64,000 bases of DNA from Girardinichthys multiradiatus (Eukaryota > Chordata > Actinopteri > Cyprinodontiformes > Goodeidae). Of the stretch, positions 40,754 to 46,673 are shown piece by piece (positions within the stretch are counted from its first letter, which is position 1; every line of letters begins with the position of its first letter). The DNA is taken from positions 47,208,880 through 47,272,879 of the forward strand of contig NC_061795.1 of the NCBI RefSeq assembly GCF_021462225.1. Reading direction: 5' to 3'. The notes beneath the pieces are model-generated. The model did no database searches, was not told the origin of the DNA, and worked only from the letters and a program-made list of their open reading frames with translations. The translations under genes were made by a program, and so were the position numbers.

Positions 40754-43700
40754 TCCTCTCCTGAAGAGATCTGATAGTGGGCGTGGTGCACAGCTGAAAG
40801 CCGCACATCTCCAAACAATCTTCGGCTGTAGCGTTTAAAAGGAGTTGCTGGACGAGCATTCTTCACCTGATGGTGTACACGTTAGTGGTAAAGTCAAGCC
40901 TCTGAATCCCCAGTTCCAGGTTTGTAACTCTTTGTGAACTTAGATACGGTACTCTTTTGATCTCTGCCCACCAAAGCTTGCCTCCTCTGCTACTACCCTC
41001 CAGGTCTAGAAGCTGACTGAATCCCAAATTTCTCCTGCCAACTCTCTAATGACTGTGTTCATATTAGACAAACTACCCACCAGCCGTCGTCCGCAGCACC
41101 TAGTCGCTCCGGCCGGCCTGCCCGCTGTCTGACGCACCTATGGACTCGCAAAACCAGACATGCCCCTGGACCAATCCCTCCAACAAAGCTCACCACCAGC
41201 ATTGCTACTCCACCTCAGAGCTGTTTCCCACACATCCGCACCATATGCTACCACTTTTCCCAATAAACACTTCTGATCAACCTTCCCTGAGAGCTCTACT
41301 AACTCTCCTTCACAGAGGACCAGATCCCTGCTTCCCGTTCCCCAGTGATTTTTTTCCTCACGGTGTAAATACATTTTTAAGAAAACTTTGAATTGTCTCA
41401 GTGTGGTTCTGCATGTGGGTCAGAAAAATCCAGTCTAATATGACAGACTTAAAGGAAAATGATGATCATTAATGCTGACACCATAGTGTACCAAGGGATT
41501 AATATCATTAATAGGTCATTACCGCGTTATCTGAGTCACATCCGTCCTTTAGCTATGGTGCAAAATTGCTGTATAAACTGTATGTGACAGATGTGAGCTC
41601 ATCCGCATAATTTTTCGACATGTTTTAATGGAATTTGTTGTCTGCTGGGGAACCAGCTCCAACATGTTTTTTTTTTTACTAAGCCTAAATCTTGCCTTTT
41701 TAAAGAGCATATGTTTGATTCAACAACCATTTGCAAACTAGTGATTTTAGAATGCTCTTCCTTTTCTTTTCTATGTTTATACCTTGTCTTGTAAAGCCAT
41801 TTGGGTCGTGCTTCTAAGACAAAGCATAAATAAAATCCTGAGTTGAGTATTTCCCTTTGCTTGGGGATGCTGTAAAGTTTAGAAAAGTTTAATAATTTTT
41901 GTACTTGGATCCTCTTATTTAAATTTCACAAACCTGAAGCATCCTCTAAACATAAAACGTACACTGAAAATAACTATTTCAAATTGTGGTGGGGACTGAA
42001 ATTTTGTTTTAATTTCATTTATGTCTAAAACAAAAGTCAGCAGCATTTAACAATTGAACTACAGATACACTGTATGTGGTTATATGCATATTACTGTGCT
42101 ACATCACTGAGCAACATAATTTTTGTCAGGTACTTCCCACTGGTGCAAGTTGGGCAGTATTTTGTAATGTATTTTTTTCTATTTCATTCCCCCTGCAAAG
42201 CATGGGATTGGATTCATGGCTGGATTCTCAAAGGACCCACAAATAAAAAGAAGAAAATTCCTGATTTTTATTTCTGCAAATATTTTTTATTCAACTTTCT
42301 TATGTCTTCTAATCAGTCTTCATCTCCCAGCAGCTCAACAAGAACCTCATTTTAAAGGCACATTAGTCATTTTCAGTGACTAAAAAAAGAAAAGGAAACT
42401 TACTAATCCTACAGCCCACTGGTGCCCAAGACAGGACATTAGCAGAGTTTTTCCTGATCCAGCTTGGCCAGCAAGAACTGTCACTTTTCCTGCACATCCC
42501 TGCAGAAAGCTCTCCAAAGTCAGCCTGGATTCTGGCCACCCGTAATCACCATCTGGCTCTAATTTTGGTGAAAAAGGTTTGAAAGATTTTTCACACTTTT
42601 ATATCTTTGTTCCTCAGTCATGAACAACATTCACTTTTATTTCATCGTTAGGCTTCACATACATTTATGGTACTTCTGCGGAACAACAAAAACAACAGAA
42701 AGCCAATCCTGACCTGGTGTTCTACTGCCTCTTTCTGTAGAGCTGGGTGTCTGATCGGGTCTGTCCTTGACTCTGTTTGCAGTTCTTATGCTGACCCAAA
42801 TTTTGTCCGGCTGCACGTCCTTCACCAGGCCCTCTGACAGTCGCTTCCACCTTGTCTGCAGTAAACATGCCACTTCACTCTTGTACTGCTCCCAGTAATC
42901 TGTAAAAACAAGCTGTTCGTTTAATGAACTGCAGGACAATGTGGCTCAAACATGTGACTGCAGTTTCTGTTTTCAGTAATTAGAAAACTAAAGAATAGAT
43001 GTAAGATAATTTAGTTTTGGGGGTCTGTGTTAAATAAAGTTAGTGAACCCAAAGTCAAGATATGTTTGATGCCCTAGTTGGAGCTGAGACAGATTGCTTG
43101 AATTCTGGCGCATCTTTTCCAAAGATCTGATTTGAAAGCAGTAATTTAGTGTTAAATAGAAATAAGGATGCAAGAAGTCTGTCTTTAACTAATCCATGAA
43201 CAGAACTCAAGGGAATGTATACATTGTTTTAAGCAGTTTTCTTTAGAAAGTTATTAGCGGTAATTTCATTAGTTGCAGAAATAACTTGTTTGGATTAATA
43301 CAGAAACAACACTTTCTGAAGGCTCATGCTAAAGTCTAAGGTAGGATACTGACAGATAAAAATCCTACTTGAAAAAATCCAAACTAGCCTGTTAATGTTC
43401 ATTAATAATATTGGGTGGCAGATTCACAAAGATATATGCCAATGCTAAATGTGTGCAAATCCAAGTTTGTGGATCCTTTATTTCTAAAGTTGTGTTAAAG
43501 GCAGACATGCAACTAAAATCGCTCCATCAGACTAACAATCTCTCGACATGTAGCTGTGTACATTCATATTAGGCATTATGTATGCATTTAGAGGAAATTA
43601 TCCCTATATTGTATGAAAAAAATACCAGCTGCAGAAAGCTGGATGTAATTTTTGGCACGAAAAAGGAAATGAGCAACTTGTTGCAATGATGGCTTTGGAA

Positions 43701-46657
43701 AAAAGCAAAGGAATGTCAGAGAAGTGATGATTCACCCATGTTTTCAAATTATTTTTCTAATCCACATTTTATATATATATATATTAAGACCCATCTGTAA
43801 GATCCATCTGTATTAGATATATAATCTGAGGCCCACTGAGAAATCTGTCTCACTGATGAATACAGGGAACACTAAACAACGAGTACTAGGCTTAGTTTAT
43901 ATATTTATGTTTAAATGAGCATGTAAAACCAAAGTCTGATTGGCAGCACAGACCTGGCCAATAAAGCTGAATCGTATTCTTCATAAGAGACGTAATCGTT
44001 TCATTTTTTTGTGTGAATCTGCAGGCTTCGACGTGCCTGTCATTTTATGCTGGTACACCTGGATTTCCTCACTGAGGGACAATAAAGTTTATTTCTATTC
44101 TATTTTCAAGGACTATACTGTAAATGTTGTGAAATATGTTCTGAGAATTCAAACCATTTGGCATTAATCAGAATCCGAATCAGCTTTATTCGCTAAGTTT
44201 GTGCACACAAAAAAGGAATTTGACTGCGGTTCCACTTTGCTCTCAATCAAGATATTTTAACACAGAAAGAGCATGCCTTGTGAGAATTGCACATGTGGAT
44301 TTTCATCAATCGAGACATACTTGTACAACTACTACATGTTACTTCACTACTTTTTGTTGCTTTTCTGTTCTTACCTAAAGTATTTAGAAACTATTACGTT
44401 AAAACCAATTCTAGGGTTATCGAATGTGAATGTAGCATATATTTTACGATCTTGCATGCATGTTTTACCAATCCGTGGGCGTTTGGGGAGCTGCTCCTCT
44501 GCAGGCGACACTAAAGGTTGCTGATCCGTCCCACTGGAAGTAGCATCTATTATACAAAAGAATAGATAAGAAGGCCCAATGCATGCAAATACATATAAAA
44601 CACTTCAACACAAAAAGTTTAATATTCTACAACAACAGTAAGAGGTGTGTAAGCGTCTGGATAATTTGCAATATCCCTTAGCTATCACCTAAAGTTTTAA
44701 ATCATCTTGAAATGACTAAAGGGAAAGGTGGGGGATTTCCTGGCTGAAAAAAGACAAAAGCCTTAAACGTTCTGTGCAGCTCTGTCCAAAAAAAAACTCT
44801 GCTTTCATTTTCACTTTTTATAGGTTTTATTTGGTGTTGGTTCAGTAATGTTAAAACTCAAATCAACAAAACTTAGTAAATAGCACTGTTACTGTGGCAA
44901 AACATCCACGAAGAATTGTTGACTCAGAGTTAAATTTAAAAATGTTTTCAGGATTATTTTCTCAATAATAGAATGTATGAATTGAAATTTTAAATTTCAA
45001 TTTATTAGAAAAATTTAAGTTATTGAAGCCATGAAAAAAAATTGTACAAGGTTTTTGTATGACCAAAACTACAGAACAAGTTTAAATTTCTCTTGCTTTG
45101 CAAATCTGAAAACCTTTAAGCATTTGACTTTTGTTGTATGTGATTTTTTTTCAGTTAAACCAGTTTTCAACTGGAAGAAGACAGTTGTGATCATCATTGG
45201 CACAACTTAAATTAACTGATGAAAAGTAAACTTCAATGACCTGCATTTTCCACAGATCCTGTTTCTGTCGGTAAAACCTTCAACACATCAGCTGAACAAG
45301 CAGAAAGGGTAGAATAAATATATCAATAATGAATGAAAATTATTTATAGATAATATGATTATACATTTATAGTCTAAAACAATTAAGCTCTAAATTCAGC
45401 TCCTGAAAAGAAAAGTCCAATTTGGATGTTCTTTGGTCCATGTGGAGACCAGTGATGGGTATCTAAATGATCCATTTTGCACAAAGCAGACACGTCCACA
45501 AAGGGGACCAGAAGACAGGTAAGATCCTTCGTTAAAAACATTGACAGCATTGGCACTGATGGAGTTTTATGGGGATACCTCTAGGTTTGCATGAGACCAG
45601 GTGAGTGTTGTGCATTTCAATATGGAACCAAAATGTACATACTTGCACCCACACACATTGTGAAGGTTTTGGTTTTCTTCTTGAATGATTGTCCTAGGTT
45701 CTGTCTTAGGAAAGGTAAGGCATGCAGGCAAGGATATCACTGACTTAATGCTATACCCTCAGAACTCCTTGAATCAAAACCAGGGTTGACCTGATGTCAG
45801 ACTCTATGGCTCTCAGCACAATAATACCACCATAATGCTTCACTTCAGAACATAGTTGGGATTTATCTAACCCCTTCCCCTTTGATAACACATGCTCAAA
45901 CAATGAGGGACAATTTGTTTTATTAAAATGAAATAGGTTTGTCAAAGATCATCAGAATAAAAGACTGGCAGAGAAGTGTCACTTCACTGAACCGGATTGT
46001 CTTGCCACACCCTTATCAGCTTCCGTGTCAAAGAAGCACGAAGCTTCACAGCTTTTCTTTGACCATGAGGGATTTCCTGTGCTGTTTCTTTTGCAGACTG
46101 TTTCAGTTTCTTTTTTGCTAAAACTTTAGATAAGTGTAACGAGCTGTAATGAATAAGATGTTATTCATTCAGCCAACTAATAGTCAAACTAAACACTAAT
46201 TCTGAAATCAGAAAAGGACAGCCTCTCTCACTGTTGGGTCTTTAAAGAAAATCAAGGGGGGTAGCTGCTGCGATGTGACAAAAATGTTTATCCAAAAATT
46301 ATTATGGCATACCACTATTTCATACTCACTGCATGCATTTCCGGCCACAGACACAATCTTCGACTCAAGATGCATGGGAATGCCTTCGCACAGAAGACAG
46401 ACACTCTGAAGGAAGTCGCTGCATTCTGCAGTGTTGGTGTGTCTGAAGTACTCCAGCATGGCTTTAATGTAATCTGATGCTGCAGCAGAGCCAGCGGTTG
46501 CTTGTCTGTTAAACCACATGGCATCATTTGGCATTGTTTGGCCAAGCTGCGTTATGACTGAGTCCGACTGACAGCAAAGGATGCGGAGCAGCTCTGAGTA
46601 TTCCTGAGTCAAGATGGAGTTCACATTTCCATCGTCAGGGTCAAGCTCCTCATCCAT
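2820..46657 (-). CDS. nlrc5: NLRC5-like NOD-like receptor, about 55 coding exons
   Basis: NLRC5 is an interferon-inducible NLR that in mammals enters the nucleus and activates MHC class I genes. Here, spliced from 46657 (ATG) to 2820 (TAA), I reconstruct roughly 1,870 codons: an N-terminal region, a NACHT ATPase with P-loop GQAGSGKT and Walker B LDGYDE, a helical region (THL-type motif [14 protein letters not shown]), and more than 30 LRRs. Specific NLRC5 hallmarks are LTGPK followed by QLCHCV at the 32060/31975 exon junction, [10 protein letters not shown] at the first LRR exon, and the ending RLWKNKV...RRLNFSST. Almost all introns have GT-AG borders and every LRR exon begins with the last base of a codon. 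Two exons do not fit the frame (44469-44533, 16482-16546), so the exact product is uncertain. The family call rests on remembered human NLRC5. Confidence 0.93.
4119..4727 (-). mobile_element. 3' piece of a non-LTR retrotransposon (LINE)
   Basis: On the minus strand the open stretch 4242-4532 encodes [19 protein letters not shown] and a C-terminal [15 protein letters not shown], and the reverse-transcriptase tail continues upstream to about 4727. It is the same family as 38740-40165, which is more complete. It is 5'-truncated, as is usual for LINE copies, and lies in the intron between the last two LRR exons. Confidence 0.85.
4754..5290 (+). repeat. tRNA-type SINE copy, diverged
   Basis: Starts GGGCTGCACAGTGGAGCAC and carries GGGTTCAAATCCCGG, a Pol III B-box type sequence. 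It is the same family as 6730-7081, 58811-59153 and 61282-61634, here in plus orientation. The first 200 bases match well; the 3' half is diverged. Confidence 0.7.
5505..6616 (-). other. nlrc5: nlrc5 LRR exons, block 9
   Basis: Five exons: 6533-6616 (84 nt, [16 protein letters not shown]), 6279-6362 (84, [14 protein letters not shown]), 6092-6175 (84, [18 protein letters not shown]), 5936-6013 (78, [16 protein letters not shown]) and 5505-5588 (84, [18 protein letters not shown]). These are the most regular LRRs of the gene. They can be matched one to one with the last human NLRC5 repeats as I remember them. Confidence 0.87.
6730..7081 (-). repeat. tRNA-type SINE copy
   Basis: Read on the minus strand it begins GGCTGCACGGTGGCGCAGTT (A-box like TGGCNNAGTTGG) and has GGTTCAATTCC (B box). 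The body ends in a tail at TGACTGA. Near-identical organisation to 61282-61634. It lies in an nlrc5 intron. Confidence 0.8.
7565..7725 (+). repeat. Second, unrelated tRNA-like SINE
   Basis: GGTGGTCTAGTGGTTAGAGAG resembles a tRNA A-box region, and a CCCCGGATTGAAACAGGACC segment lies where a B box would be. The element ends near GACAAATAAAGGTG. The sequence differs from the four-copy SINE family of this window. Confidence 0.5.
8335..9469. other. nlrc5 intron sequence, nothing recognised
   Basis: AT-rich intron between LRR exons 8236-8334 and 10581-10667. I found no exon with correct phase and no clear repeat before the Tc1 relic that begins near 9470. Confidence 0.5.
9470..10460 (+). mobile_element. 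Decayed Tc1-like transposon
   Basis: Tc1 transposase fragments are readable in several frames. These include [14 protein letters not shown] (near 9870), the QQDNNP-type catalytic block (near 10020) and a [15 protein letters not shown] block (near 10105). The same sequence family occurs at 21060-21535 (plus) and 17960-18715 (opposite). No intact frame or clean inverted repeats were seen. Confidence 0.7.
11790..12450 (+). mobile_element. Decayed Tc1-like transposon, second family
   Basis: The open stretch 11800-12096 encodes [16 protein letters not shown] and [16 protein letters not shown], the helix-turn-helix linker region of Tc1-type transposases. Further fragments follow to about 12450. 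It is broken by frameshifts and stops. It lies in the intron between LRR exons 13470-13544 and 10966-11040. Confidence 0.65.
12528..13402. mobile_element. Non-autonomous DNA transposon with inverted ends
   Basis: The left end TTACAGTTTTTCTCAATTGC (12528-12547) is mirrored on the right by GCAATTGAGAAAAATTTTT then TTTACAG (13372-13400), with a few extra bases. The interior has no transposase frame. Family assignment is not certain. Confidence 0.6.
13470..14478 (-). other. nlrc5: nlrc5 LRR exons, block 7
   Basis: Three shorter exons: 14437-14478 (42 nt, [14 protein letters not shown]), 13631-13699 (69, [19 protein letters not shown]) and 13470-13544 (75, [15 protein letters not shown]). The second has its 3' splice site next to a 580-bp GGAGA tract, read as CT-rich on the coding strand. 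LRR consensus is weaker here than elsewhere, so borders are less certain. Confidence 0.7.
13717..14299. repeat. GGAGA/GGA purine tract
   Basis: About 580 bp made only of G and A in units GGAGA and GGA, with rare GGAAA variants at about 13984, 14118, 14145, 14242 and 14263. On the nlrc5 coding strand it is an unbroken CT tract ending 16 bases before the 3' splice site of exon 13631-13699. The open frames across it, on both strands, are artefacts of the repeat. Confidence 0.97.
14797..15621 (-). other. nlrc5: nlrc5 LRR exons, block 6
   Basis: Four exons: 15538-15621 (84 nt, [14 protein letters not shown]), 15150-15233 (84, [14 protein letters not shown]), 14953-15039 (87, [15 protein letters not shown]) and the insert-type exon 14797-14856 (60, [13 protein letters not shown]). 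This is the last block with a strand-like insert; after it the repeats are plain. Confidence 0.8.
16482..16546 (-). other. nlrc5: nlrc5 LRR exon that breaks the reading frame
   Basis: A good acceptor (tccacag) and donor (TCAG followed by gttta) enclose 65 nt. The start reads [10 protein letters not shown] in the expected frame, and the last bases read QELAIR, a typical LRR-exon ending, but in a frame shifted by one. The length leaves phase 1 where the next exon needs phase 2. Runs of five G and five A in the middle are likely places for an indel or sequence error. Skipping the exon restores the frame. Confidence 0.6.
17064..17722 (-). other. nlrc5: nlrc5 LRR exons, block 5
   Basis: Four exons: 17651-17722 (72 nt, [14 protein letters not shown]), 17482-17565 (84, [16 protein letters not shown]), 17215-17304 (90, [14 protein letters not shown]) and a 30-nt insert exon 17064-17093 ([10 protein letters not shown]). 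The tiny last exon is supported by phase, by a pyrimidine-containing acceptor, by gtgag at the donor and by resemblance to the QAGKTLR segment I recall in human NLRC5. Confidence 0.82.
17960..18715 (-). mobile_element. Decayed element of the 9.5-kb Tc1 family
   Basis: The segment CTTGCCCAGCCTG (near 18173), a CCATGTCTTGG block and GAACAGAGCGCTGTGAGATC are reverse complements of matching blocks at 21060-21200. The right end repeats a CTTCCACTTCAC module also seen near 21509. No transposase frame is intact. It lies in the nlrc5 intron between 18984 and 17722. Confidence 0.5.
18984..20523 (-). other. nlrc5: nlrc5 LRR exons, block 4
   Basis: Four exons: 20440-20523 (84 nt, [14 protein letters not shown]), 20272-20355 (84, [14 protein letters not shown]), 19254-19343 (90, [14 protein letters not shown]) and the insert exon 18984-19043 (60, [17 protein letters not shown]). 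The 84/84/90 order is kept. The 0.9-kb intron before 20272 holds no recognised element. Confidence 0.85.
21060..21535 (+). mobile_element. Tc1 relic that hosts a later Tc1 insertion
   Basis: It contains CACAGAGCTCTGTTCAATCC, CAGGCTGGGCAAG and AGAATCTGTGGCTAGATTTG, shared with 9470-10460. Its right part is interrupted at 21536 by the element 21538-23097, which sits at a TA dinucleotide. Confidence 0.6.
21538..23097 (+). mobile_element. Tc1-like transposon, complete ends, inactive
   Basis: The ends CACTGCTCAAAAAAATAAAG and its mirror (right end finishing GAGCAGTG at 23097) form inverted repeats of about 28 bp, flanked on both sides by TA (21536-21537 and 23098-23099), the Tc1 target duplication. 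Length 1,560 bp. The single gene inside is broken. Confidence 0.93.
21823..22843 (+). pseudogene. Broken Tc1-like transposase
   Basis: It starts [16 protein letters not shown] with a helix-turn-helix ([20 protein letters not shown]). The DDE blocks are readable: [20 protein letters not shown] and [14 protein letters not shown]. Three lesions were found: a TGA at 22342-22344, a frame change near 22415-22430 between SVMVWGDIS and [14 protein letters not shown], and a TAG at 22742-22744 after DALVQV. After this the frame continues to the natural end at 22843. The product cannot be made as one chain, so any mobility would need a transposase supplied from elsewhere. Confidence 0.92.
24031..24262. 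mobile_element. Palindromic MITE-like repeat
   Basis: The left end CCAGTCCTCCAGAGCTA (about 24049-24065) is the reverse complement of TAGCTCTGGAGGACTGG on the right (about 24229-24245), with further partial pairing outside (GGGATCCCCAGCTC against GAGTTGGCCACCCC). The element is only about 230 bp and has no gene. It lies between LRR exons 24476 and 23974. Confidence 0.7.
24476..26479 (-). other. nlrc5: nlrc5 LRR exons, block 2
   Basis: Four exons: 26396-26479 (84 nt, [14 protein letters not shown]), 25987-26070 (84, [14 protein letters not shown]), 25803-25892 (90, [14 protein letters not shown]) and the insert exon 24476-24556 (81, [19 protein letters not shown]). The lengths repeat those of block 1, except that the insert is one 81-nt exon rather than 51+30. 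The intron between the last two holds a decayed THAP-like sequence. Confidence 0.85.
24758..25270 (+). pseudogene. Decayed THAP-like zinc-finger coding sequence
   Basis: In changing frames the plus strand reads [20 protein letters not shown] (about 25003) and then [14 protein letters not shown] and [10 protein letters not shown]. The C-x2-4-C ... C-x2-H spacing with a following hydrophobic G-S turn resembles a THAP-type DNA-binding domain. At least one frame change (near 25060-25140) breaks it. It lies inside an nlrc5 intron in the opposite orientation and is probably part of a transposon or a retroposed gene. The assignment is by pattern only. Confidence 0.45.
27294..27350. repeat. (TG)n microsatellite next to an nlrc5 donor site
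   Basis: TG repeats with two GC interruptions on the plus strand, which is (CA)n in the nlrc5 transcript. It begins about 9 bases after the donor of exon 27360-27449. Confidence 0.95.
27455..27480. repeat. (CA)n microsatellite next to an nlrc5 acceptor site
   Basis: CA repeats on the plus strand, (TG)n in the transcript. They occupy the place of the pyrimidine tract just upstream of the acceptor of exon 27360-27449. Confidence 0.9.
28415..28520. repeat. Retroposon 3' end-like sequence
   Basis: AATAGAATAGTCTTTATTGT followed by a GTACAACAAAATTAAGGGTG segment is a dispersed sequence type often found at fish LINE or SINE 3' ends. Too short to classify. It lies in the 3.7-kb intron before the first LRR exon. 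Confidence 0.45.
28890..29740 (-). repeat. Long dispersed repeat, reverse copy
   Basis: TGTCATGATGTGCGGTTTGTGG at the left and AGATCCTAACATGAAG at the right, with an interior containing GGACAGGTGTG and a TAATTAGGGG-type block, look like the reverse complement of the family at 35590-36570 and 50340-51090. A TG/G-run microsatellite (29262-29289) sits inside. No coding frame. Confidence 0.45.
30240..31120 (+). mobile_element. Decayed L2-type LINE
   Basis: Reverse-transcriptase blocks are readable with shifts. They are an [13 protein letters not shown] block (near 30265), [10 protein letters not shown] (near 30350), EVPQGSIIF (near 30425), [10 protein letters not shown] (near 30630) and a NNLGVIMD segment (near 30750). 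The order and spacing fit the L2 group, and it is heavily mutated. It sits in the intron between exons 31734-31975 and 27943-28026. Confidence 0.7.
31734..31975 (-). other. nlrc5: nlrc5 exon leading into the LRRs
   Basis: 242 nt, phase 0 in and phase 2 out. It begins [10 protein letters not shown] and ends [16 protein letters not shown] is strongly NLRC5-specific (human ELCHCVDE from memory). [20 protein letters not shown] is the LDF-GC capping segment that precedes the first full LRR. From here every exon begins with one base of a split codon and most end with two. Confidence 0.9.
32060..32291 (-). other. nlrc5: nlrc5 exon before the LRR domain (HD2 region)
   Basis: 232 nt, phase 2 in and phase 0 out. 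It runs from [13 protein letters not shown] to [14 protein letters not shown] at the exon end is identical to the human NLRC5 segment I recall, and the preceding [12 protein letters not shown] is the amphipathic helix expected there. Confidence 0.88.
33055..33185 (-). other. nlrc5: nlrc5 exon with the QEFLAAL motif
   Basis: 131 nt, phase 0 in and phase 2 out. It encodes [19 protein letters not shown]. The F-HL-(S/T)-QEFLAAL signature is shared by most animal NLRs and marks the end of the winged-helix region. Acceptor cctgccag and donor AAGAG followed by gtaag are good. Confidence 0.9.
33240..34027. other. nlrc5 intron, possible old repeat
   Basis: The intron between exons 34028-34184 and 33055-33185. 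A segment around 33620-33830 (with GGTGTGGACTGTGACTGGAG) is denser in GC than its flanks and may be an old transposon piece, but I could not tie it to another copy in this window. Confidence 0.3.
34028..34184 (-). other. nlrc5: nlrc5 helical-domain exon
   Basis: 157 nt, entered in phase 2 and left in phase 0. It encodes [20 protein letters not shown] and then [18 protein letters not shown]. The pattern A-RGLE--K-IF---DI matches the winged-helix/helical part of NLRC5 immediately before the HLSLQEFLAAL-type motif of the next exon. Confidence 0.88.
34326..34677 (-). other. nlrc5: nlrc5 exon after the NACHT core
   Basis: 352 nt, phase 1 in and phase 2 out. It encodes [20 protein letters not shown] and later [17 protein letters not shown], matching the helical NLR segment with the P-ALC motif. 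Two acceptors are possible. The one at 34706-34707 has the better pyrimidine tract but breaks the frame; the one at 34678-34679 keeps both frame and the length seen in human NLRC5, so I chose it. A 40-codon polar, low-homology stretch follows PALC. Confidence 0.8.
34706..37206. other. nlrc5 intron filled with repeats
   Basis: Between the Walker B exon and the next NACHT exon. About 35040-35240 and 36560-36830 resemble pieces of non-autonomous DNA elements (short open stretch [15 protein letters not shown] at 36641). 35590-36570 is the long dispersed repeat described separately. No exon with suitable phase was found. Confidence 0.4.
35590..36570 (+). repeat. Long dispersed repeat, forward copy 1
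   Basis: It starts CAGCATCTGCCATTTTGGAC and ends near GACCATGACAATTACC. The interior has CTCATTGGTCTAC and GGTTCCTCCCATTCACTACC and resembles the copy at 50340-51090 throughout. T-rich with no coding frame. An ATT microsatellite lies near 35845. Confidence 0.55.
37207..37525 (-). other. nlrc5: nlrc5 NACHT exon with Walker B
   Basis: 319 nt, entered in phase 0 and left in phase 1. [11 protein letters not shown] is the Walker B block (hydrophobic strand, then DGxDE). It is followed by the sensor strand GSTVLVTCR and by [10 protein letters not shown], which matches the EEYVNHFF segment of mammalian NLRC5. A second possible acceptor three bases further in (start at 37522) would remove one glutamine only. 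Confidence 0.88.
37700..37831 (-). other. nlrc5: nlrc5 NACHT exon, FEFRQLN-type segment
   Basis: 132 nt, phase 0 at both ends. It encodes [15 protein letters not shown] followed by [13 protein letters not shown]. The EFRQLN and SELL motifs are typical of the NACHT segment between Walker A and Walker B and closely resemble mammalian NLRC5. It is separated from the P-loop exon by a 4.6-kb intron that holds a broken LINE and another repeat. Confidence 0.88.
38740..40165 (+). mobile_element. Broken LINE, reverse-transcriptase part
   Basis: Successive frames encode reverse-transcriptase blocks: [70 protein letters not shown] and LLFADFVVL. Then come a C-terminal [34 protein letters not shown] and [11 protein letters not shown]. 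The catalytic block that should read (Y/F)ADD reads FADF, and there are several frameshifts, so this copy is dead. It is 5'-truncated. Same family as 4119-4727 and 59440-60240. Confidence 0.93.
40690..41445 (+). repeat. Dispersed repeat with (TG)n
   Basis: It begins near GTCACGATG followed by (TG)n (40716-40752). It contains a CCGGCCGGCCTGCCCGCTGT CpG-rich stretch and ends near CTGCATGTGGGTCAGAAAAA. General layout resembles the long dispersed repeats at 28890, 35590 and 50340, but a common origin is not proven. No gene. Confidence 0.45.
42404..42558 (-). other. nlrc5: nlrc5 NACHT exon with P-loop (Walker A)
   Basis: 155 nt, entered in phase 1 and left in phase 0. It encodes [20 protein letters not shown] followed by [14 protein letters not shown] is a complete Walker A nucleotide-binding loop and is preceded by the usual hydrophobic strand. 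The acceptor is ccaaaattag; an earlier acceptor near 42610 keeps the frame but lacks a pyrimidine tract, so the N-terminal border could be about 17 codons longer. Confidence 0.88.
42714..42899 (-). other. nlrc5: nlrc5 exon before the NACHT domain
   Basis: 186 nt, entered and left in phase 1. It encodes [17 protein letters not shown] and then a basic and serine-rich linker with [10 protein letters not shown]. This matches the region of NLRC5 just before the NACHT domain, where a conserved segment with repeated aromatic and leucine residues (YLQLLR-type) occurs. Acceptor tttttacag and donor CCAG followed by gtcagg are both good. Confidence 0.75.
44040..44260 (+). repeat. LINE 3' tail-like fragments
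   Basis: GAGGGACAATAAAGTTTATT at about 44075 and AATCAGCTTTATTCGC followed by AAGGAATTTGACTGCGG at about 44175-44230 are of the type seen at fish retroposon 3' ends. Both are short and cannot be classified further. Confidence 0.4.
44469..44533 (-). other. nlrc5: Candidate nlrc5 exon with basic KRPR motif, phase problem
   Basis: An acceptor (ctacttccag) and a donor (GATTG followed by gtaaaa) enclose 65 nt. One frame reads ...[10 protein letters not shown] and leaves in phase 1, exactly as needed by the exon at 42714. The position and the KRPR cluster recall the basic nuclear-localisation region of mammalian NLRC5. However, this frame needs to be entered in phase 2, while the upstream exons leave in phase 1. 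Read from them, it hits a TAG after seven codons. A missed exon, an indel, or a non-functional exon are all possible. Confidence 0.42.
45241..45291 (-). other. nlrc5: Candidate small nlrc5 exon
   Basis: This 51-nt segment has a good acceptor (tgcttgttcag) and a donor (GCAG followed by gtcatt). It enters and leaves in phase 1, so it can be included or skipped without changing the frame between the first coding exon and the exon at 42714-42899. It encodes a polar linker ([16 protein letters not shown]). No homology was recognised; the call rests on splice signals and phase only. Confidence 0.4.
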
Positions 46658-46673
46658 GATCAGACTCCATCAG
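46330..46673 (-). other. nlrc5: First coding exon of nlrc5, N-terminal domain
   Basis: The acceptor is at 46674-46675. The ATG at 46657 starts [10 protein letters not shown] and the frame stays open for 109 codons to a consensus donor (TGCA followed by gtgagt) at 46328-46329, leaving one base of a codon. The region is acidic at the start and then helical in character, with cysteine-rich QSVCLLCEG. It lies where the atypical CARD of NLRC5 is expected but has little residue identity to the human sequence I remember. An upstream ATG 13 bases earlier is out of frame. Confidence 0.7.

Larger units (their letters stand above)
37832..42403. other. 4.6-kb intron inside the NACHT coding region
   Basis: It separates the P-loop exon from the EFRQLN exon. 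It contains the LINE 38740-40165 and the repeat 40690-41445. The remaining stretches (37832-38700, 40200-40690 and 41450-42400) are AT-rich, and I see nothing definite in them. Confidence 0.6.

Noticed and set aside
44690..44741. Extra nlrc5 exon with a very good acceptor (gtcttttttcag)
   Set aside because: All three frames meet a stop before the only reasonable donor (AG followed by gtgata).
2820..46657. Assignment to the fish NLRC3-like NLR expansion
   Set aside because: The extreme LRR number, LTGPK/QLCHCV junction and C-terminal tail fit NLRC5; no B30.2 or fish-specific FISNA exon was seen.
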